This document shows, in pieces, positions 1 to 8,541 of a DNA stretch of 64,000 bases (positions are counted from its first letter, which is position 1; every line of letters starts with the position of its first letter). The position numbers and the translations under genes were made by a program. Below the pieces are notes generated by a model, which was not told the origin of the DNA, did not search any database, and was given only the letters and a program-made list of their open reading frames with translations. This DNA is from Thermovenabulum sp049723235. Its GTDB lineage: Bacteria; Bacillota; Thermosediminibacteria; Thermosediminibacterales; Thermosediminibacteraceae. Location: assembly GCF_049723235.1 (NCBI RefSeq), contig NZ_JBNARB010000010.1, positions 8,738 to 72,737 of the forward strand. The letters are read 5' to 3'.

Positions 1-1333
1 AATCCGACTCTAAATAGATATTATTTTTATCCTCATCTTCAATACAAATCTTTAATCTGTCATTAAGCTTTGCATAAAGTTTAATCTTTACCGGGATTTT
101 TTTACTCAAAGCAGGTTCTTCATAGGACCTTTTTGCTTCTTCCAGTAATTCCACATCTGATGTTTTATAAACGGCAGTGCCTTCTTTTACCTTCCCTTTC
201 GTTTTAATTTTCACTATTTCTCCGGGCTTAGCTTTAAATCTTTTATTATTTTTTACATAAAACTCGGTGACCACATATCCAAATCCCTCATCATCCCTTA
301 TATCTATTCCATCTCCCACCCGAAGCTCCTCTTGCAATAATATTTTTGTCATACTGTTTTCAGGCTCAAAGCCTACTACCTTCCCCAGCAGTATACCTTT
401 GTTCCTCGGACAATCTACGCTCATTAAATCTTTCCCCGGATTCCCAAAATAATAGCCGGTAGTAAAACTCCGGTTAAAAATCTGTAAGAGCTTTTTATAT
501 TCTTCTTCGGATATAAAAAATTTCCCTGGATTTTGTAAAAATCTATCAATAGCCTTTCTGTATATAGAAGTTACTACTGCCACATATTCTGGTCGTTTTA
601 ATCTTCCTTCTATTTTAAAAGAATCTATCCCGGCTTCTATTAAAAGAGGTATCCTTTGGATAAGATTGAGGTCCCTTGTACTCATAAGATGTAATTTGGA
701 AGAAATTATGTTTCCCCACCGGTCCAATAAGTAATACGGTAATCTACAGGGTTGAGCACACTGTCCTCTATTTCCGCTCCTTGCTCCTATAAAACTGCTC
801 ATCAGACATTGTCCCGAATAACAAAAACAGAGGGCGCCATGAACAAAAGTTTCTATTTTTAAAGAGGTATTTTCCTTTATAAACTTTATCTCTTTTAAAG
901 ATAGCTCCCGTGCAAGAACTACCCTGTCAAAATTCATTTTTTCGAGAAACTTCACTCCGTGTAAGCTGTGTACGGTCATCTGGGTACTGGCATGGACCTC
1001 CAAATCGGGAAAATATTTTTTAATAAAATAGCCAAGTCCTATATCCTGAACAATAATTCCATCGACCCCTATACTGTTTAAAAAATTTATAAAATCACCG
1101 GCTTCGTAAAACTCGTCATCGTATATTAAGATATTGACTGTAACATAAATTTTCACACCCTTAAGATGGGCATATTCGACAGCTTCTTTTAATTCTTCTC
1201 TTGAAAAATTCGATGCCGAACGGCGGGCATTAAATTCTTTTCCTCCCAAATAAACCGCATCGGCACCATTTTCTACCGCAGCTTTTAATGCATCAAAATT
1301 TCCTGCAGGGGCCAATAATTCAGGTTTTTTCAT
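1..1333 (-). CDS. U32 family peptidase / RlhA-type protein (3' end outside window)
   Basis: Translated from the minus strand, the first 444 codons of a U32-family protein are visible; the stop lies beyond position 1. The N-terminus reads MKKPELLAPAGNFDALKAAV, the standard opening of the family, and the U32 signature ETFVHGALCFCYSG with QCLMSS follows near residue 165. After about residue 300 the sequence continues into a region typical of the long U32 form with a DUF3656-like C-terminus. U32 proteins were described as collagenase-like peptidases, but several members (RlhA, TrhP) are now known to hydroxylate rRNA or tRNA, so RNA modification is as likely as proteolysis. The ATG overlaps the stop of the upstream polX-like gene as ATGA, so the two are probably translationally coupled. 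Confidence 0.85.
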   Translation of the reverse strand, partial: MKKPELLAPAGNFDALKAAVENGADAVYLGGKEFNARRSASNFSREELKEAVEYAHLKGVKIYVTVNILIYDDEFYEAGDFINFLNSIGVDGIIVQDIGLGYFIKKYFPDLEVHASTQMTVHSLHGVKFLEKMNFDRVVLARELSLKEIKFIKENTSLKIETFVHGALCFCYSGQCLMSSFIGARSGNRGQCAQPCRLPYYLLDRWGNIISSKLHLMSTRDLNLIQRIPLLIEAGIDSFKIEGRLKRPEYVAVVTSIYRKAIDRFLQNPGKFFISEEEYKKLLQIFNRSFTTGYYFGNPGKDLMSVDCPRNKGILLGKVVGFEPENSMTKILLQEELRVGDGIDIRDDEGFGYVVTEFYVKNNKRFKAKPGEIVKIKTKGKVKEGTAVYKTSDVELLEEAKRSYEEPALSKKIPVKIKLYAKLNDRLKICIEDEDKNNIYLESD

Positions 1334-3051
1334 GTTTTTTTCAACTCCGTCAATAATTCTTTTAAACTTCTGGTATTCAAAACATCTTTTTTTTCAAGCC
1401 ATGCCCTTCTTGCCACATAAACACCATTTATTATATCCTGTAGTGCCCCTTTTTCATGGGCATCGGTGTTTATAACCAGCTTTACTCCCTTTTCTTTTGC
1501 CCTTTTAGCGTAAACATCCACCAGGTCCAAACGGTCAGGAGTGGAGTTTATTTCCAGAGCGGTATTTGTTTCAAATGCCTTTTCAATTATTTTGTCAAGG
1601 TCTAATTCATACTTTTCTCTTTTGCCCAGCAACCTGCCTGTGGGATGTCCTATAATTTTTACATAAGGATTTTCCATAGCCATTATTATTCTTCTCGTTA
1701 ACTTATCCTTATCCTGTTTAAATCCTGTATGAATAGAAGCCACAACGATATCCAGTTCCTTTAATATTTCATCTTCAAAATCAAGTATTTCATCCGACAA
1801 AATATCTACTTCTATTCCTGTAAGGATTACAAAATTTTTGTATTTAGCATTCAAATTTTTTATATGATATATCTGTCTTTTTAGCCTTTCTTCGTCCAAT
1901 CCATTGGCAATTTTGAGAGATTTTGAATGATCTGTAATCGCGATGTATTCATAGCCAAGCTCCATTGCTTTTTGAGCCAATTCTTCAATGCTGTCAATTC
2001 CATCACTCCAATCGGAGTGCATATGAAGGTCACCTTTTATATCTTCAAGGTTAAGTGATTCGGGCAGCTCATTTTTTAAAGCTTTTTCCACCTCGCCTCT
2101 GCCTTCTCTAAGTTCCGGAATAATATAGGGAATTCCTAATTTCTGGTAAATATCTATTTCGGAATCCGGATAGTATTTTTCTCCATTTATTAAAATATAA
2201 TTTTCCGAAATTTTTAAACCCTTTAATTTATTAAGCTCTTCCAACTGTAAGAGGTGTTTTTCATTACCAGTATATACAAAAAGGGATGTAAAAAAGGATT
2301 TTTCTTCAACAAATATAAACTCTAAGGTAATTCCTAAGTCAAGAAAAAGCTCTATCCTGTTTTCGTATATTTCTTTAATATTTTTTATACGAGGAAATTT
2401 TAAAAGGACAGAAATGACTTCCTTTTTATCTTCTTCATTGCAGGAAATAACCGCCACAATTTTTTCAATCATCTCTACCCTTCTGCGCATTTCACCGGCA
2501 AATTCAATTTTCACCTTTAAATTGGAAGATTTTATAAAATCCCGGATTTCTTCTGCAAGGTAAAGCGCCGTGGACAATAATATTTTTCCTTGATTTCCTT
2601 TAAGCATTAAAATACCTTTGATTATCGCCTGTTCGGTTTTTACTCCGAAGCCTTTCAGACTTCTTAATTTCTTTTCTTTCGCAGCTCTTTCCAGCTCTTC
2701 AAGAGTATCAATTTTAAGTTCATCGTAAATTGTTTTTATTTTTTTTGCTCCCAGCCCGGGTATCTTGAGCATTTCCAGTAAACCTTCGGGGATTTCCCGT
2801 TTAAGTTTTTCATAATATTCACAGGTACCCTTTGTTAATATTTCATTAATTTTTGCTTCAATAGCAGGACCAATCCCTTCGATTTCTTTGAGCGAATAGC
2901 CTCTCTCAACTAAATCTTTTATCTCTACGCTAAGGCTTGTTATAGATTCAGCTGCCTTTTTGTAAGCCTTTATTTTAAAAGTGTTTTCTCCTTTTATTTC
3001 CAGCATTTCGGAAATTCTCATAAAAATACCCGCAATCTCAAAATTTTTCAT
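1330..3051 (-). CDS. polX: PolX-family protein: HhH/polymerase-X-like N-terminus and PHP nuclease domain
   Basis: 573-residue homologue of bacterial family X DNA polymerase, a base-excision-repair enzyme. The order is helix-hairpin-helix region (GIGPAIEAKI near 60, IPGLGAKKI near 98, LKGFGVKTE near 132), a palm-like region (180-260), and a C-terminal PHP domain (340-560). The PHP metal-binding residues look intact: GDLHMHSDWSDG, ITDHS, TGIEVD, the SIH and GHP histidines, and NTDAH. The polymerase aspartates do not: the family G-D-x-D motif reads E-K-I-V at 196-199, and the third aspartate aligns with E244. The start at 3051 is preferred over one 33 bases upstream because it has a GGTAGG site just before it and lies clear of zapA. 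It is probably an active PHP exonuclease/AP endonuclease with an impaired polymerase. Confidence 0.85.
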   Translation of the reverse strand: MKNFEIAGIFMRISEMLEIKGENTFKIKAYKKAAESITSLSVEIKDLVERGYSLKEIEGIGPAIEAKINEILTKGTCEYYEKLKREIPEGLLEMLKIPGLGAKKIKTIYDELKIDTLEELERAAKEKKLRSLKGFGVKTEQAIIKGILMLKGNQGKILLSTALYLAEEIRDFIKSSNLKVKIEFAGEMRRRVEMIEKIVAVISCNEEDKKEVISVLLKFPRIKNIKEIYENRIELFLDLGITLEFIFVEEKSFFTSLFVYTGNEKHLLQLEELNKLKGLKISENYILINGEKYYPDSEIDIYQKLGIPYIIPELREGRGEVEKALKNELPESLNLEDIKGDLHMHSDWSDGIDSIEELAQKAMELGYEYIAITDHSKSLKIANGLDEERLKRQIYHIKNLNAKYKNFVILTGIEVDILSDEILDFEDEILKELDIVVASIHTGFKQDKDKLTRRIIMAMENPYVKIIGHPTGRLLGKREKYELDLDKIIEKAFETNTALEINSTPDRLDLVDVYAKRAKEKGVKLVINTDAHEKGALQDIINGVYVARRAWLEKKDVLNTRSLKELLTELKKT

Positions 3052-3055
3052 AATC

Positions 3056-3331
3056 CTACCTCTTATCTTTTTTTTCTTCATCAAATAATTTTAAGAATTC
3101 CTCATACTCTGCTTTCAAAGTAAAATACTCGTCAGCAATTTGTATTGCAGTAAGTACCGCTAAATCTACCCTCCCCAATTCTGGATGTAGCTTGGAGATT
3201 AATCGGAATTTCTCGTCGACATAAGAAGCAACTTTTTTTATATATTCCTGAGAAGCTGAGCCTTTCAAAAAATAATCTTCTCCATTTATTTTTACCTTTA
3301 CCCTGTTACTGTTTTCAGGTAATTTTCGCAT
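3056..3331 (-). CDS. zapA: Cell division protein ZapA
   Basis: 91-residue protein with the ZapA layout: a short N-terminal beta region (VKVKINGEDYFLKG) followed by a long helix with VASYVDEKFRLI and RVDLAVLTAIQIADEYF. ZapA binds FtsZ at midcell and promotes protofilament bundling. A GGAGGG site precedes the ATG. It sits 14 bases after pheT and directly before polX, the order pheS-pheT-zapA-polX being common in Clostridia, so it is likely read from the pheST transcript. Confidence 0.85.
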   Translation of the reverse strand: MRKLPENSNRVKVKINGEDYFLKGSASQEYIKKVASYVDEKFRLISKLHPELGRVDLAVLTAIQIADEYFTLKAEYEEFLKLFDEEKKDKR

Positions 3332-3345
3332 TATTTTCCCTCCGC

Positions 3346-5748
3346 TCAGCTTTCTCTTAATTTTCCGGAGAATTTTTCTTCTACAGCCTTTATTATTTTA
3401 TCCTGAATTTCGTTTATCTCTTCATCTCTTAAAGTTCTTTCATAAGAACGGAACAAAAGTGAAAAGGCTACGCTCTTTTTCCCTTCCGGAATTTTTTCTC
3501 CTCTGTATATGTCGAAAATTTCAATATTCTCGAGTAAAGGACCTGCAGTCTCTTTTATCAATTCAATCACATCGGCCACTTCTATATTTTCTTCCAGGAC
3601 AAAGGCTAAATCCCTGTCTGCCGGGGGAAATTTAGGAAGTGGTGTATACCTGATTACCTCATCGGATTTTTCTACTAAAAGATCAAAATCCAATTCTGCC
3701 ACATAAATCCTTTTACCCTCCAGCTCATAGTTTTCAGCTACATCCGGATGTATTTCCCCTACTACGCCCAGTAAATTATCATTTAAATAAATTTCAGCAC
3801 ATCTCCCAGGATGCAAAGCATAATATTCAGCCCTCTTAAACTTTACTTGTTTTATCCTCAAAGCGGCCAAAAGGGTTTCTATAACTCTCTTTATTTCGTA
3901 AAAATCTATATTGCTACCAAACATGCCAAGGGTAAGCCTCGTCTTTTCCTCGGGTAGTTCTTTCAAAGGTAAGGATTCTGTATGGTATGTTTTGCCAATC
4001 TCAAAGATCCTTACCTCTTCAGCTTTTTGGTTAATGTTAAATTTTACTACATCAATAATACCCGGTAATAAAGTCGTCCTTAAAACACTCATTTCCTCCG
4101 ATAAAGGATTAATAATTGAAATCATCTTTCTATGCGGATGTCCTTCCGGGACCATTATCATGTCTAACTTTCTGGGGTTAATTATAGAATAATTGTATAC
4201 TTCTGAAAAACCATTATTGATAAGTAATTCTTCTACTCTTGACTTTATCCTGTGGACCTTTTTCGTTTTTCCGACTGTAGAAATTTCAGAAGGTAAACTT
4301 GAAGGAATATTATCGTATCCATAAATTCTTGCTATTTCCTCAGCTAAATCTGCAATACAGGTAATATCCCTCCTGTAAGAAGGAGGTATAACATATAGCT
4401 CTCCATTTTCTTCCCCGACTTCAAAATTCAGTTTTTTTAGTATTTCGGCCATTTTATCCAAGGAAATATTTGTTCCCAGCAACCGGTTTATCTTTTTATG
4501 GTCCAATTTAAGACGTACTTTTTCCTGAATAACCGGGTAAACATCAATATACCCTTTTGAAATCTTTCCAATACCTAATTCTTCAATCAACTGACATGCT
4601 CTTTCAGAAGCAAGCATCGCGATTTCCGGATCAAGTCCTTTTTCAAATCTCATGGAAGCTTCTGTCCTCAGTCCTAAAGCGCGCCCTGTCCGCCTTATAT
4701 TGGGGCCATAAAATACAGCCGATTCCAGCAAAACCGTTTTTGTATTTTCTTTAATCTCCGAATCTTCCCCTCCCATTATTCCAGCAATAGCAACTGGTCT
4801 TTCCTTATCTGCTATTACCAGCATTTCTTCATTTAATTCTCTTTGTTTTCCATCAAGAGTGGTAATTGTTTCTCCTTTACAGGCCCTTCTTACAATTATT
4901 TCCTTACCCTTAATTTTATCGTAATCAAAGGCATGAAGGGGCTGGCCCAGCTCAAGCATTACATAATTGGTAACATCCACAATGTTATTGATCGGTCTGA
5001 CACCGCAAGCTTGAAGCCTTCTTTGCATCCATAAAGGCGATGGACCTATTTTAATATCCTCTATAACTCTCGCTATGTACCTAAAACACAAATCCTTGTC
5101 TTTTATAGAAACCTGAATTTTGTTATTTATCTCTTCCCTTCCTTCTTCTTTTAATTTAATGGAAGGATATTGCAACTTATAATCGTAAAAAGCAGCTATT
5201 TCTCTGGTTAATCCCAATATACTAAAACAATCTGCCCTGTTGGGTGTTAATTCAAATTCTATTACGCTATCTTCAAGGGGAAAATAAGCTTTAAAATCAT
5301 CTCCTACCGGAGCATCTGGAGGAAGAATAAGTAAACCTTCACGCATTTCCTGAGGAAGACCGTGATCGTCTAAACCTACTTCTTCAGCCGAGCAAAGCAT
5401 TCCCTCCGAAATTACTCCATTAAAATCTTTTTTTACTATTTCCTTTCCATTGGCAAGCACCGCTCCTTCTACTGCTACAACCACCTTATCTTTTTCTTTT
5501 ACATTCTGAGCAGCAGTTATAATTGTCAAAATCTTTTCCTTTATATCTACACTAACTACCCGCAAATTTTCCGCATTAGGATGTTTTTTTATTTCTAAAA
5601 CTTGACCTATGACAATACCTTTGATTTCTCTTCCTAAGTGTTCCACCGATGCTGCGTTAAATCCAACCATTGTAAGGTTTTTTGCTATAACCTCAGCCTC
5701 ATCCGATATATTTATAAAATCTTTTGCCCAATTTATTGAAAAGAGCAT
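3346..5748 (-). CDS. pheT: Phenylalanine--tRNA ligase beta subunit
   Basis: 800-residue beta chain of the (alpha-beta)2 PheRS that charges tRNA-Phe in the cytoplasm. It has the expected full length and domain order: N-terminal tRNA-binding (EMAP-like) domain at about 40-150 with IVIGQVLEIKKHPNA, the B3/B4 editing region (FELTPNRADCFSILGLTREI, MGGEDSEI), the B5 domain, the catalytic-like module with MSVLRTTLLPGI, and a C-terminal FDX-ACB anticodon-binding domain with PLPKFPPADRDLAFV. The ATG has an AGGAGG site. It starts 12 bases after pheS. Confidence 0.96.
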   Translation of the reverse strand: MLFSINWAKDFINISDEAEVIAKNLTMVGFNAASVEHLGREIKGIVIGQVLEIKKHPNAENLRVVSVDIKEKILTIITAAQNVKEKDKVVVAVEGAVLANGKEIVKKDFNGVISEGMLCSAEEVGLDDHGLPQEMREGLLILPPDAPVGDDFKAYFPLEDSVIEFELTPNRADCFSILGLTREIAAFYDYKLQYPSIKLKEEGREEINNKIQVSIKDKDLCFRYIARVIEDIKIGPSPLWMQRRLQACGVRPINNIVDVTNYVMLELGQPLHAFDYDKIKGKEIIVRRACKGETITTLDGKQRELNEEMLVIADKERPVAIAGIMGGEDSEIKENTKTVLLESAVFYGPNIRRTGRALGLRTEASMRFEKGLDPEIAMLASERACQLIEELGIGKISKGYIDVYPVIQEKVRLKLDHKKINRLLGTNISLDKMAEILKKLNFEVGEENGELYVIPPSYRRDITCIADLAEEIARIYGYDNIPSSLPSEISTVGKTKKVHRIKSRVEELLINNGFSEVYNYSIINPRKLDMIMVPEGHPHRKMISIINPLSEEMSVLRTTLLPGIIDVVKFNINQKAEEVRIFEIGKTYHTESLPLKELPEEKTRLTLGMFGSNIDFYEIKRVIETLLAALRIKQVKFKRAEYYALHPGRCAEIYLNDNLLGVVGEIHPDVAENYELEGKRIYVAELDFDLLVEKSDEVIRYTPLPKFPPADRDLAFVLEENIEVADVIELIKETAGPLLENIEIFDIYRGEKIPEGKKSVAFSLLFRSYERTLRDEEINEIQDKIIKAVEEKFSGKLRES

Positions 5749-5760
5749 TATATTACCTCC

Positions 5761-6777
5761 TTAGAATTGTGATAAAAACCTTAAATCATTTTCAAACAAC
5801 AATCTCATATCATCTATATTGTACTTTAATAAAGCAATACGCTCTAATCCCATCCCAAAAGCAAATCCCAAAACTTTTTCCGGGTCGTATCCTCCATTTT
5901 TTATAACATTAGGATGCACCATTCCGCAACCCAGGATTTCAATCCAGCCTGTATAAGAACACAAACGGCATCCTTTACCATTACAAGAAATACAGGATAT
6001 GTCCATTTCTGCACTGGGCTCCGTAAAAGGGAAAAAACTCGGCCTGAATCTGGTTTTTCTTTCTTCACCGAAAATCGCTTTAGCAAAGGCTGTTAATGTA
6101 CCTTTTAAGTCAGCCATGGTTACACATTCTCCTACCACCAAACCTTCCACCTGGTGAAAAACCGGCGAATGGGTAGCATCCACCGCATCGGAACGGTATA
6201 CTCTTCCCGGTACTATTACCTTAATAGGGGGTTTTGATTTTTCCATCGTCCTTATTTGTACAGGAGATGTATGGGTTCTTAAAAGAATATCTTCAGTTAT
6301 GTAAAAAGTGTCCTGCAGATCCCTTGCAGGGTGATCCTTTGGAATATTTAATGCTTCAAAGTTGTAGTAATCCCATTCTACTTCGGGTCCTTCCACTACC
6401 TCATAGCCAAGACCGTAGAAAAAGTTAATTACTTCATTCAAAACGATTGAAAGGGGGTGTCGATGACCTAAAATTACCCTTGTAGGTACGGTTACATCAA
6501 TTTTTTCCTTTTCAATCTTTTCCTTTTTTATATTTTCCTTGATTGTTTTAATTTTTTCTTCTATAGCAAATTCCATTTCCTCTTTAATCTTATTGACCAG
6601 TTGTCCTATTACCGGTCTTTCTCCCGGAGGTAGTTCACCCATTTTTTTCATCAGAGCGGTCAATTTACCTTTTTTCCCTAAAAATTTAACCCTTATGTTA
6701 TTAATCTCTACAAGATCATCAATACTTCCTAAAAGCTCATCCAATTCAGTTTTTAATGCAATTAATTCTTCCTTCAC
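5761..6777 (-). CDS. pheS: Phenylalanine--tRNA ligase alpha subunit
   Basis: 338-residue catalytic alpha chain of PheRS. The N-terminal coiled coil (about 1-90) leads into the class II core with motif 2 (VYRSDAVDATHSPVFHQVEG), FTEPSAEMD, a cysteine cluster CISCNGKGCRLC seen in many Firmicute PheS, and motif 3 GFAFGMGLERIALLKY. The start is a GTG preceded by GGAGG at 8 bases. A terminator hairpin lies about 20 bases upstream, so expression probably depends on read-through (attenuation) from the yqzL-like leader. Confidence 0.96.
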   Translation of the reverse strand: MKEELIALKTELDELLGSIDDLVEINNIRVKFLGKKGKLTALMKKMGELPPGERPVIGQLVNKIKEEMEFAIEEKIKTIKENIKKEKIEKEKIDVTVPTRVILGHRHPLSIVLNEVINFFYGLGYEVVEGPEVEWDYYNFEALNIPKDHPARDLQDTFYITEDILLRTHTSPVQIRTMEKSKPPIKVIVPGRVYRSDAVDATHSPVFHQVEGLVVGECVTMADLKGTLTAFAKAIFGEERKTRFRPSFFPFTEPSAEMDISCISCNGKGCRLCSYTGWIEILGCGMVHPNVIKNGGYDPEKVLGFAFGMGLERIALLKYNIDDMRLLFENDLRFLSQF

Positions 6778-6797
6778 CCTAAAAACCTCCTTTTAGT

Positions 6798-6829
6798 AAA
6801 AAAGCTTTCGCCCCGTAAGGGACGAAAGC
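6798..6829 (-). terminator. Intrinsic terminator / probable attenuator in front of pheS
   Basis: On the minus strand GCTTTCGTCCC and GGGGCGAAAGC form a strong stem with a 4-base loop followed by TTTTTT. It lies between the yqzL-like gene and pheS with no other promoter visible in between. Its 5' arm can instead pair with GACGAAA (6846-6852), and CTTACG/CGTAAG (6814-6819 with 6832-6837) is another exclusive pairing, as expected of an attenuator. Confidence 0.75.
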
Positions 6830-6866
6830 AACTTACGCCTCCGTATTTCGTCATCCCGGGGAAACT

Positions 6867-6974
6867 TTATTTCAGCTTCCCATACTGTCCCAAGGCTAAT
6901 TCTTTATATATTAGATAAGCTTTAATTGAACCCGTTATCTCAAATAACTTCCAAAAAAATTCAGCGGCGAGCAT
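6867..6974 (-). CDS. yqzL: YqzL-like small protein (possible pheST leader peptide)
   Basis: A 35-codon ORF encodes a short protein starting MLAAEFFWKLFEITGSIKAY and ending LGQYGKLK. The FFWKLFEITGSIKAYLIYKEL core resembles the YqzL family of very small Firmicute proteins, whose function I do not know. A purine-rich GGAAAGG/GTGGAA stretch precedes the ATG, and an extended -10 promoter lies just upstream. Between promoter and pheST terminator it is the only ORF. Three of residues 6-11 are Phe (FFWKLF), so its translation could also sense charged tRNA-Phe, as the unrelated pheST leader peptide of E. coli does. The family call rests on recalled sequence similarity only. Confidence 0.7.
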   Translation of the reverse strand: MLAAEFFWKLFEITGSIKAYLIYKELALGQYGKLK

Positions 6975-7013
6975 ATTCCACGCCCTTTCCTGTCATTTGC
7001 AACTATTATAGCA

Positions 7014-7042
7014 CAGAAAACGTTTATTTACAAGGAGATGAG
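7014..7042 (-). promoter_or_regulatory. Promoter for yqzL-pheST
   Basis: Minus-strand TTGTAA, 17 bases, TATAAT, with TGTGC just before the -10. It lies at the very end of the upstream methyltransferase gene and about 35 bases before the yqzL-like ATG. Confidence 0.7.
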
Positions 7043-7842
7043 ATTTTTCTTTGTCTCACCGCTTCAAAAATTATTATGCTTGCCGCTACAGCCACATTTA
7101 ATGAATCTGTGCGTGTACAGATGGGAATTTTTATAAGCTCATCGGAAATTTCTACGACCTTTTCAGAAACACCCCTCGATTCATTGCCCAAAACCAGCAC
7201 AAAGGGAACCGTTAAGTCTAAATCAAAGTAATTCCTTTTAGCTTTAATATCTGCAGTAAATAATTTAATGCCCTTTTTTTTAAACTCCCAGAGGGTTTTT
7301 GTAAAATCCTCCACTTCGGAAATTTCCATGTGGAATATCGAGCCCATCGTAGAACGCACCGTTTTAGGATTATATACATCTGCACATCCATTGCTTAAAA
7401 TTACAGCTTTTACTTCTGCCGCATCAGCTGTTCTCACTATGGTTCCCACATTGCCGGGATCCCTGACATCCTCTAAGGCAATAAACATAGGAGAAGGATT
7501 TAAAACATCTTCCTTTATTAAATTTAAAGGTTCAATATCTTTTTTCCTTATTAGCGCAATTACTCCCTGAGGAGACTCGGTAGAAGAAATATTTTTAAAA
7601 TCTTCATCCGACAATTGATATACTTTTATCCCTTTTTTATTCATTTCCTTTAAAAAATCATTTTTTGTTCGAACAAAACTTTCCGAAACCGCAATAAACT
7701 CTATTCTATAATCGGAATGAACTGCTTCCTTTACGCATTTAACACCCTCTGCTACAAATATACCGTGCCTTTCTCTGTAACTTTTCATATTAGAAGCAGA
7801 AATTATTTTATTTTTTAAACCTTTACTTAAATTCTCGTACAT
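7024..7842 (-). CDS. SpoU/TrmH-family RNA 2'-O-methyltransferase
   Basis: 272-residue SAM-dependent RNA ribose methyltransferase. An N-terminal substrate-binding domain (about 1-105) leads into the knotted SPOUT domain with the three family motifs: ALEDVRDPGNVGTIVRTADA (motif 1), LVLGNESRGVS (motif 2), and IKIPICTRTDSLNVAVAASI (motif 3, with the Asn). It resembles the YsgA group of rRNA methyltransferases usually found next to pheST. GGGAGAAA precedes the ATG. The target nucleotide cannot be read from sequence. Confidence 0.9.
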   Translation of the reverse strand: MYENLSKGLKNKIISASNMKSYRERHGIFVAEGVKCVKEAVHSDYRIEFIAVSESFVRTKNDFLKEMNKKGIKVYQLSDEDFKNISSTESPQGVIALIRKKDIEPLNLIKEDVLNPSPMFIALEDVRDPGNVGTIVRTADAAEVKAVILSNGCADVYNPKTVRSTMGSIFHMEISEVEDFTKTLWEFKKKGIKLFTADIKAKRNYFDLDLTVPFVLVLGNESRGVSEKVVEISDELIKIPICTRTDSLNVAVAASIIIFEAVRQRKISSPCK

Positions 7843-7861
7843 AGATTTCTCCCGGAATCTT

Positions 7862-8512
7862 TTATATTGATTTTTCTATTTTTTCTATATCCTTATTTTT
7901 ACCCACAACCACCAGAATATCCTTTTCCAGGATTGTATCATCGGCTCCAGGAGCTACAATTATATCATCACTTCTTTTTATTGCCATTACATTCAGTCCA
8001 TATCTTACCCTCATATCAAGGTTCCTCAAGGTTTTGTTGTACCATTCGGGTAATGCCTCAATTTCTACAATAGAAAAATCAGGGGAAAGCTCAATGTAGT
8101 CCAAAATATTGGAAGAGACTAAATTGTGGGCCACCCGAATTCCCATATCCCTTTCGGGAAACACCACTCGGTCGGCGCCTATTTTATATAGTACTTTACC
8201 GTGAAGTTCATTATTTGCTTTGGCTACCACATATTTTAGGCCCAATTCTTTGAGTATCAATGTCACGAGTATGCTTGATTGAATATCGTTGCCTATGCTT
8301 ACAATACCCACATCAAAATTCCTTATCCCCAGTGCTTTCATCGTATTTTCATCAGTAGCATCAGCTTGAACTGCATGGGTAATAGAATCGGCCATTGATT
8401 GAACAATTTCTTCGCTGCTATCAATTCCTAAAACATCGTACCCTAATTTGTATAAAGTTTTTGCTACGCTGGATCCAAAACGTCCCAGCCCTATTACTAC
8501 AAATTGTTTCAT
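7862..8512 (-). CDS. ktrA: Potassium uptake protein, TrkA/KtrA family
   Basis: 216-residue cytoplasmic regulatory subunit of a Trk/Ktr potassium channel. Residues 1-120 form an RCK/TrkA-N Rossmann domain (FVVIGLGRFGSSVAKTL, GIDSSEE, ADATDEN) that binds nucleotides; residues 130-216 form a TrkA-C domain. It lies 29 bases after the membrane subunit and has GGAGG ahead of its ATG, so the two form a KtrAB-like pair. Confidence 0.9.
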   Translation of the reverse strand: MKQFVVIGLGRFGSSVAKTLYKLGYDVLGIDSSEEIVQSMADSITHAVQADATDENTMKALGIRNFDVGIVSIGNDIQSSILVTLILKELGLKYVVAKANNELHGKVLYKIGADRVVFPERDMGIRVAHNLVSSNILDYIELSPDFSIVEIEALPEWYNKTLRNLDMRVRYGLNVMAIKRSDDIIVAPGADDTILEKDILVVVGKNKDIEKIEKSI

Positions 8513-8541
8513 AAAAATCCTCCCTACGGGATTACATTGTA

